Below are positions 1 to 13,300 of a stretch of 64,000 bases of DNA, in pieces; position 1 is the first letter of the stretch, and each line of letters begins with the position of its first letter. The notes beneath the pieces were generated by a model. It worked only from the letters and a program-made list of their open reading frames with translations, was not told where the DNA came from and did not search any database. The stretch comes from Congeria kusceri (lineage: Eukaryota > Mollusca > Bivalvia > Myida > Dreissenidae). Location: positions 95,001-159,000 of the forward strand of contig JAPFQT010000155.1 of NCBI GenBank assembly GCA_027627225.1, written 5' to 3'. The translations under genes and the position numbers were made by a program.

Positions 1-530
1 AAAGCATGTAATTGGACACAACTACAAAATTGAACCTGGGTCCTGCTTGTAACATTCTGTAGAACTCAGTGTTACCATAAAAATAAATTGCGCAACGTTT
101 TGCGCAGGTTGCTCCCCTTTGAATAATGATAAACGAACATAACGAGTCTGAGTCCAAAGTAGTAAAGACGATGCGTGCACTTGATTGTCCGTTTTAAAAT
201 CAATACATTGCACTAAGTTGTTGTCAAAATATTCAGAATAAGAATCGGATTCGTAGCCTGCTGTGTCAACAGTAGTTAAGACGATGAGTACGTTCTCTTG
301 AATTTCCATACTACAGTTTAAAATCAATACATCGCAGCAATTTGTTGTCAAAATATTCAGAATAAGAATCGGTAACACGAAATAACACTTTCGCAACGAG
401 ACAAAAATAACTAATGCCCATTGATTTAATGATCTTATTCCAGGACACCCAGGTGAATATGTACGTTACAAACAAGTAATTACATGTTTTGGAAATTACC
501 CTCTAAAAAGACCGCTGGCCTGCGCCAAGT
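1..530 (-). repeat. Dispersed repeat module, inverted copy
   Basis: Read on the minus strand, this stretch matches the plus-strand modules at about 54400-55000 and 56105-56690. Shared landmarks are a segment like CCAACGGTCTTTTTAGAGGG, then TGTCCTGGAATAAG, CTCGTTGCGAAAGTG and CTGAATATTTTGACAA. Part of the module is duplicated inside this copy: the stretch with GTTGTCAAAATATTCAGAAT occurs twice, near 220 and 340. A 124-codon open frame on the minus strand (22-396) lies wholly inside the repeat, and I do not regard it as a gene. The type of element is unknown. Confidence 0.75.
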
Positions 531-894
531 CTAAAAAAAGCTTAAATGATTATAGAAAGTGGGATTTAGATCTACCGTCAGTAAATGTTTATAGAGAAAT
601 CAACACCGAATGCGTCAGTAAATTTTTATAGAGAAATCAACACCAAATGCCGCATTTGTATTTGCTTTTTTTTATTCTCAATTTTGTATTTCCTACATCA
701 TAGCTGCCTTGTACGATTTTGTCGATGTTTATTTGATTATACTTGTAGCTATGTCGATAAATATTTATTATAACAGTTTGAGAAATAAAATTGGGAAATA
801 GTAATTTGGGAAATAATAAATAGTCAATAATAACAAAAGCTATTTATTATTACTACTAATGCTACTACTTATAATATATAGAGGATATATGTTA
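531..894. other. AT-rich stretch, no gene seen
   Basis: There is a short internal duplication around 585-650 (a segment containing TTTATAGAGAAATCAACACC occurs twice), followed by AT-rich sequence. No coding, RNA or element signature is recognised. Confidence 0.5.
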
Positions 895-1027
895 GTTTCG
901 GTAGAATATCGATTTCAATTCACGAGTGATCATAGAATTTTATATTTTCACGAATGGCGCAGCCTCGAGTAAAACAATATATTTTCTATAATCACGAGTG
1001 ACTCAAAAATCGATATACTACCGAAAC
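895..1027. mobile_element. Short hairpin element (MITE-like)
   Basis: The two ends are inverted copies: GTTTCGGTAGAATATCGATT at the left against GTTTCGGTAGTATATCGATT read from the right. A second inverted block, CACGAGTGAT, lies inside. At 133 bp with no coding capacity it fits a miniature inverted-repeat element. Similar CACGAGTGA and TATTTTCACT motifs recur near 29340 and 50430, so the family may be dispersed. Confidence 0.6.
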
Positions 1028-2859
1028 CTACGAATTTTATTTTTATTTTATGCTTTTTACGCAGTTTTGTTACATTTAATGTGCTATCTAAATGCGTCAT
1101 TTCACAATTTTGAGCCCAGCATCGTTGACAGTCCGTTTCATTTACTGTATTAAATCGGGAACCAGTGTGAAACAGTGAAAATTACCGGAGAGATAATTTT
1201 CACTGTTTCAAACAATGAATTACCAATTTTATTTCACTGATAATTCAATATAAATCACTGGGAAGCATAAATTAAAATATAAACAATTATAATATAAAAT
1301 AACAATATAAAATAATAAAAATACGAAAAAGTATTACCTTGTCATAAGATGCCAGTTGCACGGTTTAGTTTCTAGCAACAGCGGCTGTATTTATGCAGTT
1401 GCAGTTCCCCATCTGTGGGGTTGTCTTTTTACCTAAATGTTTACTCTCGTTTTTGTATTTTCGTAAATTATAAATTGTTAAGTTTTGTTATACTCCAGAT
1501 CACGAGGCAGATAATGGAATAACCTAGTCCAGTTGCTAAAGTGATGTCTTAAAAACTATTCTCCAAAAACACTGGTTTAAATCCGTAAATGGCAAAACTG
1601 GTCTAATTAATACCCAAACAAGTGTTAATACTGCACTTGTTTTAGACTGTTCTCGGAAGTAAGAATATCTGATGTTAATTCTAAGAAAATTTAGTACCAT
1701 AGATAAAACTTGTATGAAGTTGCGATTTTGGGATAAACACATGCTCTAAAATATAGCCTTCAAGAACTTCACACGTTATGATTTGTCAAAATGCTCACAA
1801 TACATGATATAAAATATTTCAATTAATAACCTGGCGGGCGATTTATGGCTTCTCATATGAAAAAGTCGAACATTGTACCATGCGCTGTACAGTAAATACA
1901 TATTATATTACAATGGTGAATGCAAACACATGGCAGCACTAAACAGCATTGCGTAACTGTATACATATTCTCCATTACAAACTTTTGATCTTTTTCTTTA
2001 GTTTTGTTCTGTTTCGCAACCTCCCTAATAAGTTGGGGAAAACAACATCTGTTTTGGAAACCTGATGATTTATGTAAAGGGTTTGGATAAAATACCCTAG
2101 CCCTTTGTACTATTATGAGACAGGGCGTCAGAGGCTGTACTTGGGTCAATACGCCAAACCAGAAGATAAAACTGTCCTGAAATATGAACATTGTCGAAGA
2201 ATAAGGGTATAACTAATGATCCTTTCTGACTTTCAAAATGCACAAATTACATGCTGTAACATTTAAACAGCTGAACATATTTATGTTAGTCACTACTTGT
2301 TTTATCGACTTGAGGATAGTTTGTAGTGCGAACAATATGAGACTTCAACGTCACTTGTTGTCTACACCGATCCCATCTCGCTCAAACTCGACATTTTGGG
2401 ACCTCGTAAGAAACACGCACAAAACGCGAGCGAAATCGAAGCTGAATAAATACTAGTAATCAGAGATGGGATGTGACTTTTAGGTTACGCCGAACGCCAC
2501 GCAGCGGTCGGCATGCTTATCGGACGAATGTCGTACTGTCAAATAGCACGAACGTCATGTTGGGTGTTTACATCAAACGGTGATATAACATACCCAAAGC
2601 AGCAACAGCACAGGGTCTGTGGCTGACAGGCAGCACCAAAGACCCCAAAGAGCAATGCTCTTTAAACAGGAACACCATATAGTGCTCACGCATCTCGCTT
2701 CCAGATTACGAAAACGGCACACAATGGCATAGGCATTAACCAGCGTTTGAACTTTGACCGGCGTATTCAAAGAACTTCAATCCCATAGAGTAGTTATGGA
2801 ATCTTCGGCTCTACGACACACGTTACACCAACAACTGATCCAGGGACTTGCAGAGGACA
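1028..2859. other. Intergenic stretch, no gene supported
   Basis: Mostly AT-rich DNA. Open frames at 1536-1742 (-), 1853-2191 (-), 2238-2456 (+) and 2573-2770 (-) show no recognisable domain, and I see no convincing exon structure in them. A short inverted pair around 1160-1210 (CAGTGAAAATTACC / GATAATTTTCACTG) is the only structure noted. Confidence 0.45.
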
Positions 2860-2921
2860 GTGAAGTTGGCTGTTAGATGTTAAATATTCACCAGCTGTTC
2901 AAACTAGAATGCACAGCTATG
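2860..2921 (+). repeat. Left terminal inverted repeat of the satellite array
   Basis: The stretch beginning GTGAAGTTGGCTGTTAGATG and ending AATGCACAGCTATGC matches the reverse complement of 20466-20527 with about two mismatches in 62 bp. It passes directly into the first satellite monomer. Weaker similarity (TCTACGACACA) may continue outward to about 2810. Confidence 0.85.
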
Positions 2922-4930
2922 CATCAGGTCTTCGCCAGATGTTCAAAGGCAAATGCATAGCTATGCATCAGGTGTTCGCCAGATGTTCAAGGCAAATGTA
3001 TAGCTATGCATCAGGTGTTCGCCAGATGTTCAAAGGCAAATGCATAGCTATGCATCAGGTGTTCGCCAGATGTTCAAAGGCAAATGCATAGCTATGCGTA
3101 AGGTTTTCGTCCGATCTTCAAAGGCAAATGCATAGCTATGCACCAGGTTTTTTTCAGATGTTCAAAGGCAAATGCATAGCTATGCACCAGGTTTTCGTCA
3201 GATGTTCAAAGGCAATTGCGTAGATATGCACCAGGTTTCGTCAAATGTTCAAATGCAAATGCATAGCTATGCATCAGGTTTTCGTCAGATGTTCAAAGGC
3301 AAATTGCATAGCTATGCACCAGGTGTTCGCCAGATGTTAAAACGCAAATGTATAGATATACATCAGGTTTTTACTAGGTGTCGCCAGATGTTCAAAGGCA
3401 AATGCAAAGCTATGCATCAGGTGTTCGCCAGATGTTCAAAGGCAAATGCATAGCTATGCACCAGGTGTTCGCCAGATGTTCAAACGCAAATGTACAGATA
3501 TACATTATGTTTTTATTAGGTGTCGCCAGATGTTCAAAAGCAAATGCATAGCTATGCACCAGGTTTTCGTCAGATGTTCAAAGGAAAATGCATAGATATG
3601 CACCAGGTTTACGTCAGATGTTCAAAGGCAAATGCATAGCTATGCAGCAGGTTTTCGTCAGATGTTCAAAGGCAAATGCATAGATATGCACCAGGTTTTC
3701 GTCAGATGTTCAACGGCAAATGCATAGCTATGCACCAGGTTTTCGTCAGATGTTCAAAGGCAAATGCATAGCTATGCACCAGGTGTTCGTCAGATGTTCA
3801 AAGGCAAATGTATAGATATACGTCAGGTTTTTATTAGGTGCCGCCCGATGTGCAAAGGCAAATGCATAGCTACGCATCAGGGTTCGCCAGATGTTCAAAG
3901 GCAAATGCATAGATATACATCAGGTTTTTACTAGGTGTCGCCCGATGTTTAAAAGCAAATGCATAGCTATGCATCAGGTGTTCGCCAGATGTTCAAAGGC
4001 AAATGCATAGCTGTGCATCAGGTGTTCGCCAGATGTTGAAAGGCAAATGCTTAGCTATGCACAAGGTTTTCGTCAGATGTTCATACGCAAATGGATAGAT
4101 ATACATCAGGTTTTTACTAGGTGTCGCCCGATGTTCAAAGACAAATGCATAGCTATGTAACAGGTGTTCGCAAGATGTTCAAAGGCAAATGTATAGATAT
4201 ACATCATGTTTTAACTAGGTGCCGGCAGATGTTTAAAGGCAAATGCATAGGTATGCACCAGGATTTCGTCAGATGTTCAAATGCAAAAGCATAGATATGC
4301 ACCATGTTTTCGTCAGATGTTCAAAGGCAAACGCATAGCTATGCACAAGGTGTTCGCAAGATGTGCAAAGGCAAATGCATAGCTGTGCATCAGGTTTTCG
4401 TCAGATGTTCACATGCAAATGCATTGCTATGCACCAGGATTTCGTCAGATGTTCAAAGGCAAATGCATAGATATGCACCAGAATTTCGTCAGATGATCAA
4501 AGGCAAATGCATAGCTATGCACCAGGTGTTCGCCAGATGTTTAAAGGCAAATGCATAGCTGTGCACCAGGTTTGCGTCAGATTTTCAAATGCAAATGTAT
4601 AGCTATGCACCAGGTTTTCGTCAGACGTTCAAAGGCAAATGCATAGTTATGCACCAGGTTTGCGTCAGATGTTCAAACGCAAATGCATAGCTATGCACCA
4701 GGTATTCGTCAGATTTTCACACGCAAATGTATAGATATACATCAGGATTTTACTAGGTGTCGCCAGATGTTCAAAGGCAAATGCATAGCTATGCACCAGG
4801 TGTTCGCCAGATGTTCAAAGGCAAATGTATAGATATACATCAGGTTTTTACTAGGTGTCGCCCGATGTTCAAAGGCAAATGCATAGCTGTGCATCAGGTG
4901 ATAACCAGATGTTCAAGGCAAATGCATGGC
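2901..4930 (+). repeat. Satellite arm in plus orientation
   Basis: Monomers here read GCATCAGGTGTTCGCCAGAT / GTTCAAAGGCAAATGCATAG, the reverse complement of the monomers after 4930. The arm is about 2.0 kb, much shorter than the opposite arm. Confidence 0.85.
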
Positions 4931-6660
4931 TATGCATCGGGCGACACCTAATAAAAACCTGATGTATATGTATGCATTTGCCTTTGAACATCGGTCGACA
5001 CATAGTTAAAAACCTGATGTATATCTATACATTTGCATTTGAACATCTGACGAACACCTGGTGGATAGCTATGCATTTGCGTTTGAACATCTGACGAAAA
5101 CCTGGTGCATAGCTATGCATTTGACTTTTAACATCTAGCGACACCTAGTAAAAACCTGATGTATATATATACATTTGCGTTTGAACATCTGACGAAAACC
5201 TGGTACATAGGTATGCATTTGCCTTTGAACATCTGACGAAAACCTGGTGCATAACTATGCATTTTCCTTGAACATCTGGTGACCATCTGATGCATAGCTA
5301 TGCATTTGCCTTTAAACATTGGCGACACCTAGTAAAAACCTTATGTATATCTATGCATTTGCCTTTGAACATCTGGCGAACACCTGATGCGAAGCTATGC
5401 ATTGGCCTTTGAAACATCGGGCGGCACCTAGTAAAAACCTGATGTAAATCTATACATTTGCGTTTTATCATCTGACGAACACCTGGTGCATAGCTATGCA
5501 TTTGCCTTTGAACATCGGGCGACAGCTAGTGAAAAACCTGATGTATATCTGTACATTTGCGTTTGAACATCTGACGAACACCTGGTGCAAAGCTATGCAT
5601 TTGCCTTTGAAGATCTGCCGAACACCTGATGCATAGCTATGCATTTGACTTTTAACATCAAGCGACACCTAATGAAAACCTGATGTATATCTATACATTT
5701 GCCTTTGAACATCTGACGAAAACCTGGTGCATAACTATGCATTTGCCTTTGAACATCTGACGAAAACCTGGTGCATAGCTATGCATTTGCCATTGAACAT
5801 CTGACGAAAACCTGTTGCATAGCTATGCATTTGCGTTTGAACATCTGACGAAAACCTTGTGCATAGCTATGCATTTGTATTTGAACATCTGACGAACACC
5901 TTGGTGCATATCTGTGCATTTGCCTTTGAACATCTGGAGCACACCTGAAGCATAGCTATGCATTTGACTTTCAACATCCAGCGACACTGAGTAAAAACCT
6001 GATGTATATCTATACATTTGCGTTTGAATATCTGACGAACACCTGGTGCATAGCTATGCATTTGCCTTTGAACATCTGGCGAACACCTGATGCATAGCTA
6101 TTCATTTGCCTTTTAACATGTAGCGACACCTAATAAAAACCTGATGTATATCTATACATTTGCTTTTGAACATCTGGCGAATACCTGGTGCATAGCTATG
6201 CATTTGCCTTTGAACATCGTCACGAAAACATGGTGCAAAGATATGCATTTGCCTTTGAACATCTGGCGACACCTAGTAAAAACATAATGTATATCTATAC
6301 ATTTGCGTTTGAACATCTGGCGTACACCTGGTGAATAGCTATGCATTTGCCTTTGAACATCTGGCGAACACCTGGTGCATAGCTATGCATTTGACTTTTA
6401 ACATCTAGCGACACCTAGTAAAAACCTGATGTATATCTATACATTTGCCTTTGAACATATGACGAACACCTGGTGCATAGCTATGCATTTGCCTTTGAAC
6501 ATCTGGCGAACACCTGATGCATAACTATTCATTTGACTTATAACATCTAGCGACACCAAGTAAAAACCTGATGTATATCTTTATATTTGCCTTTGAACAT
6601 CTGGCGAACACCTGGTGCATAGCTATGCATTTGCCTTTGAACATCTGGCGAACACCTTAT

Positions 6661-9600
6661 GCGTAGCTATGCATTTGCCTTTGAACATCGGGCGACACCT
6701 AGTAAAAACCTGATGTATATCCATACATTTGCGTATGAACATGTGACGAAAATCTGGTGCATAGTTATGCATTGGCCAATGAACATCTGGCGAACACCTG
6801 ATGCATAGTTATGCATTTGAATTTTAACATCTAGCGACACCTAGTAAAAACCTGATGTATATCTATACATTTGCGTTTGAACAGCTTACGAACACCTGGT
6901 GCATGGCTATGCATTTGCGTTTGAACATCTGACGAAAACCTGGTGCATAGCTCTGCATTTGCCTTGGAACATCTGGCGACACCTAGTAAAATCATAATGT
7001 ATATCTATACATTTGCGTTTGAACATCTGGCGGACACCTGGTGCATAGCTATGCATTTGCCTTTGAACATCTGGCGAACACCTGATGCATAGCTATGCAT
7101 TTGACTTTTAACATCTAGCGACACCTAGTAAAAACCTGATGTATATCTATACATTTGCCTTTGAACATCTGACGAACACCTGGTGCATAGCTATGCATTT
7201 GCCTTTGAACATCTGGCGAACACCTGATGCATAGCTATTCATTTGACTTATAACATCTAGCGACACCAAGTAAAAACCTGATGTATAACTTTATATTTGC
7301 CTTTGAACATCTGGCGAACACCTGGTGCATAGCTGTGCATTTGCCTTTGAACATCTGGCGAACACCTGATGCGTAGCTATGCATTTGCATTTGAACATAG
7401 TGCGACACCTAGTAAAAATCTGATGTATATCCATACATTTGCGTATGAACATCTGACGAAAATCTGGTGCATAGCTATGCATTGGCCTATGAACATCTGG
7501 CGAACACCTGATGCATAGCTATGCATTTGACTTTTAACATCTAGCGACACCTTGGAAAAACCTGATGTATATCTATACATTTGCCTTTGAACATCTGACG
7601 AACACCTGATGCATAGCTATGCATTTGTCTTTGAACATATGGCGTGCACCTGATGCATAGCTATGCATTTGACTTATAACATCTAGCGACACCAAGAAAA
7701 AACCTGATGTATATTTATACATTTGCGTTTGAACATCTGACGAAAACCTGGTGAATAGCTATGCATTTGCGTTTGAACATCTGACGAAAACCTGGTGCAT
7801 AGCTATGCATTTGACTTTTAACATCTAGCGACACCTAGTAAAAACCTGATGTATATCGATACATTTGCGTTTGAACATCTGACGAAAACCTGGAGCATAG
7901 CTATGAATTTGCGTTTGAACATCTGACAAAAACTAGGTGCATAGCTATGCATTTGCCTTTGAATATATAGCGAACACCTGATGCATAGCTATGCATTTGA
8001 CTTTTAACATCTAGCGACACCAAGTAAAAACCTGATGTATAACTTTATATTTGCCTTTGAACATCTGGCGAACACCTGGTGCATAACTATGCATTTGCCT
8101 TTGAACATCTGGCGAACACCTGATGCGTAGCTATGCATTTGCCTTTGAACATCGGGCGACACCTAGTAAAAACCTGATGTATATCCATACATTTGCGTAT
8201 GAACATGTGACGAAAATCTGGTGCATAGCTATGCATTGGCCAATGAACATCTGGCGAACACCTGATGCATAGTTATGCATTTGAATTTTAACATCTAGCG
8301 ACACCTAGTAAAAACCTGATGTATATCTATACATTTGCGTTTGAACAGCTTACGAACACCTGGTGCATGGCTATGCATTTGCGTTTGAACATCTGACGAA
8401 AACCTGGTGCATAGCTCTGCATTTGCCTTGGAACATCTGGCGACACCTAGTAAAATCATAATGTATATCTATACATTTGCGTTTGAACATCTGGCGGACA
8501 CCTGGTGCATAGCTATGCATTTGCCTTTGAACATCTGGCGAACACCTGATGCATAGCTATGCATTTGACTTTTAACATCTAGCGACACCTAGTAAAAACC
8601 TGATGTATATCTATACATTTGCCTTTGAACATCTGACGAACACCTGGTGCATAGCTATGCATTTGCCTTTGAACATCTGGCGAACACCTGATGCATAGCT
8701 ATTCATTAGACTTATAACATCTAGCGACACCAAGTAAAAACCTGATGTATAACTTTATATTTGCCTTTGAACATCTGGCGAACACCTGGTGCATAGCTGT
8801 GCATTTGCCTTCGAACATCTGGCGAACACCTGATGCGTAGCTATGCATTTGCATTTGAACATAGGGCGTCACCTAGTAAAAATCTGATGTATATCCATAC
8901 ATTTGCGTATGAACATCTGACGAAAATCTGGTGCATAGCTATGCATTGGCCTATGAACATCTGGCGAACACCTGATGCATAGCTATGCATTTGACTTTTA
9001 ACATCTAGCGACACCTTGGAAAAACCTGATGTATATCTATACATTTGCCTTTGAACATCTGACGAACACCTGATGCATAGCTATGCATTTGTCTTTGAAC
9101 ATATGGCGTGCACCTGATGCATAGCTATGCATTTGACTTATAACATCTAGCGACACCAAGAAAACACCTGATGTATATCTATACATTTGCGTTTGAACAT
9201 CTGACGAAAACCTGGTGCATAGCTATGCATTTGCGTTTGAACATCTGACGAAAACCTGGTGCATAGCTATGCATTTGACTTTTAACATCTAGCGACACCT
9301 AGTAAAAACCTGATGTATATCGATACATTTGCGTTTGAACATCTGACGAAAACCTGGAGCATAGCTATGAATTTGCGTTTGAACATCTGACGAAAACTAG
9401 GTGCATAGCTATGCATTTGCCTTTGAATATATAGCGAACACCTGATGCATAGCTATGCATTTGACTTTTAACATCTAGCGACACCAAGTAAAAACCTGAT
9501 GTATAACTTTATATTTGCCTTTGAACATCTGGCGAACACCTGGTGCATAACTATGCATTTGCCTTTGAACATCTGGCGAACACCTGATGCGTAGCTATGC

Positions 9601-10310
9601 ATTTGCCTTTGAACATCGGGCGACACCTAGTAAAAACCTGATGTATATCCATACATTTGCGTATGAACATGTGACGAAAATCTGGTGCATAGCTATGCAT
9701 TGGCCAATGAACATCTGGCGAACACCTGATGCATAGCTATGCATTTGAATTTTAACATCTAGCGACACCTAGTAAAAACCTGATGTATATCTATACATTT
9801 GCGTTTGAACAGCTTACGAACACCTGGTGCATGGCTATGCATTTGCGTTTGAACATCTGACGAAAACCTGGTGCATAGCTCTGCATTTGCCTTGGAACAT
9901 CTGGCGACACCTAGTAAAAACATAATGTATATCTATACATTTGCGTTTGAACATCTGGCGGACACCTGGTGCATAGCTATGCATTTGCCTTTGAACATCT
10001 GGCGAACACCTGATGCATAGCTATGCATTTGACTTTTAACATCTAGGGACACCTAGTAAAAACCTGATGTATATCTATACATTTGCCTTTGAACATCTGA
10101 CGAACACCTGGTGCATAGCTATGCATTTGCATTTGAACATCTGGCGAACACCTGATGCATAGCTATTCATTTGACTTATAACATCTTGCGACACCAAGTA
10201 AAAACCTGATGGATAACTTTATATTTGCCTTTGAACATCTGGCGTACACCTGGTGCATAGCTGTGCATTTGCCTTTGAACATCTGGCGAACACCTGATGC
10301 GTAGCTATGC
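6661..10310 (-). repeat. 1464 bp higher-order repeat, about 2.5 copies
   Basis: The same marker (GCGTAGCTATGCATTTGCCT, then a block with ATATCCATACATTTGCGTAT) starts at 6661, 8125 and 9589, exactly 1464 bp apart each time. Diagnostic variants such as GAACAGCTTACGAAC, GCATAGCTCTGC and CATATGGCGTGC recur in register. The third copy breaks off near 10310. This points to recent amplification of a block of roughly thirty monomers. Confidence 0.9.
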
Positions 10311-13300
10311 ATTTGCCTTTTAACATCTAGCGACACCTAATAAAAACCTGATGTATATCTATACATTTGCCTTTGAACATCTGGCGAACACCTGGTTCAT
10401 AGCTATGCATTTGCCTTTGAACATCTGGCGAACACCTTATGCATAGCTATGCATTTGCCTTAGAACTTCTCGCGACACCTAGTAAAACCCTGATATATAT
10501 CAATACATTTGCCTTTGAACATCTGCCGAACACCTGGTGCATAGCTATCCATTTGCCTTTGAACATCTGGCGAACACCTGATGCATAGCTATGCATTTGC
10601 CTTTTAACATCTGGCGACACCGAATAAAAACCTAATGTATCTCTAATGCGACTCCTTGTAAAAAAACATAAAGTATATATATACATTTGCTGTTGAACAT
10701 CTGGCGGACACCTGGAGCATAGCTATGCATTTGCCTTTGAACATCTGGTGAACACCTGATGCATAGCTATGCATTTGCCTTTGAACATCTGGCGACAGCT
10801 AGTAAAAACCTGATGTATGTCTATACATTTTTGCGTTTGAACATCTGGCGTACACCTGGTGCATAGCTATGCATTTGCCTTTGAACATCTGGCGATCACC
10901 TGATGCATTGCTATGCATTTGCCTTTTAACATCTAGCGACACCGAATAAAAACCTAATGTATATATATATATTTGCCTTTGAACATCTGGCGAACACCTG
11001 GTGCATAGCTATGCATTTGCTTTTGAACATCTGGCGAACACCTGATGCATAGCTATTCATTTGCCTTTGAACATCTGGCGCCAGCTAATAAAGACCTGTT
11101 GTATATCTATACATTTGCGTTAGAACATCTGGCGAACACCTGGTGCATAGCTATGCATTTGCCTTTGAACATCTGGCGAACACCTGATACATAGCTATGC
11201 ATATGCCTTTTAACATCTAGCGACATGTAATAAAAACCTGATGTATATCTATAGATTTGCATTTGAACATCTGACGAACACCTGATGCATAGTTATAGCT
11301 ATGCATTTGCATTTGAACATCTGACGAAAACCTGGTGCATAGCTATGCAATTTTATTTTAACATCTAACGAAATCATTGTGCATATCTATGCATTTGCCT
11401 TCGAACATCGGGCGACACCTAGTAAAAACCTGATGTATATCTATGCATTTGCCTTTGAACATCTGGCGAACACCTCGTGCATAGCTATGCATTTGCCTTT
11501 AACCATCTGGCGACACCTAGTAAAATCCTGATGTATATCTATACATTTACGTTTGAACATCTGACGAACACCTGGTGCGTAGCTATGCATTTGCCTTTGA
11601 ACATCCGGCTACACCTAGTAAAAACCTGATGTATATCTATACATTTGCATTTGAACATCTGACGAAAACCTGGTGCATAGCTATGCATTTGCGTTTGAAC
11701 GTCTGACGAAAACCTGGTGCATACCTATGCATTTGCCTTTGAACATCTGGCGACTCCTTGTAAAAAAACATAAAGTATATATATACATTTGCTGTTGAAC
11801 ATCTGGCGAACACCTGGTGCATAGCTATGCATTTGCCTTTGAACATCTGGCGGACACCTGATGCATAGCTATGCATTTGACTTTTAACATCTAGCGACAC
11901 CTTGTAAAAACCTGATGTATATCTATACATTTGCCTTTGAACAACTGACGAACACCTGGTGCATATCTATGCATTTTCTTTTGAACATCTGGCGAACACC
12001 TGATGCATGGCTATGCATTTGAATTTCAACATATAGCGACTCCTAGTAAAACCTGATGTATATCTGTACATTTGCGTTTGAACATCTGACGAACACCTGG
12101 TGCACATCTATGCATTTGCCTTTGAACAGCTGGCGAACACCTGATGCATAGCTATGCATTTGACTTTTAACATCTAGAGACACCGAGTAAAACCCTGATG
12201 TATATCAATACATATGCCTTTCAAGATCTGACGAACACCTGGTACATAGCTATGCATTTGCATTTGAACATCTGGCGAACACCTGATGAATTGCTATGCA
12301 TTTTACTTTTAACATCTAGCGACACCTTGTATAAAACTGATGTATATATATACATTTGCGTTTGAACATCTGACGAAAACCTGGAGCATAGCTATGCATT
12401 TGCGTTTGAACATCTGACGAAAACCTGGTGCATTGCTATGCATTTGCCTTTGAACATCTTTCGACACCTAGTAAAAACATAATTTATATCTATACATTTG
12501 CGTTTGAACATCTGGCGAACAACTGGTGCATCGCTATGCATTTGCCTTTGAACATCTGGCGAACACCTGATGCATAGCTATGCAATTGTCTTTAACATCT
12601 AGCGACACCTAGTAAAATCCTGATGTATATCTATACATTTGCCGTTGAACATCTTGCGAAAACCTCGGGCATAGCTATGCATTTGCCTTTGAAAATCTGG
12701 CGAACACCTGATGCGTAGCTATGCATTTGCCTTTTAACATCTAGCGACACCTAATAAAAACCTGATGTATATCTATACATTTGCCTTTGAACATCTGGCG
12801 AACACCTGGTGCACAGCTATGCATTTGCCTTTGAACATCTGGCTAACACCTTATGCATAGCTATGCATTTGCCTTAGAACTTCTCGCGACACCTAGTAAA
12901 ACCCTGATGTATATCAATACATTTGCCTTTGAACATCTGGCGAACACCTGGTGCATAGCTATCCATTTGCCTTTGAACATCTGGCGAACACCTGATGCAC
13001 AGCTATGCATTTGCCTTTTAACATCTGGCGACACCGAATAAAAACCTAATGTATATCTATACATTTGTCTTTGAACATCTGGCGGACACCTGGAGCATAG
13101 CTATGCATTTGCCTTTGAACATCTGGCGAACACCTGATGCATAGCTATGCATTTGCCTTTGAACAACTGGCGAAAGCTAGTAAAACCCTGATTTATATCT
13201 ATACATTTGCGTTTGAACATATGGCGAACACCTGGTGCATAGCTATGCATTTGCCTTTGAACATCTGGACCACATGATGCATAGCTATGCATTTATCTTT

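Noticed and set aside
22..396. 124-codon minus frame with a signal-peptide-like start
   Set aside because: It lies entirely in a dispersed repeat, and its two halves come from an internal duplication of that repeat.
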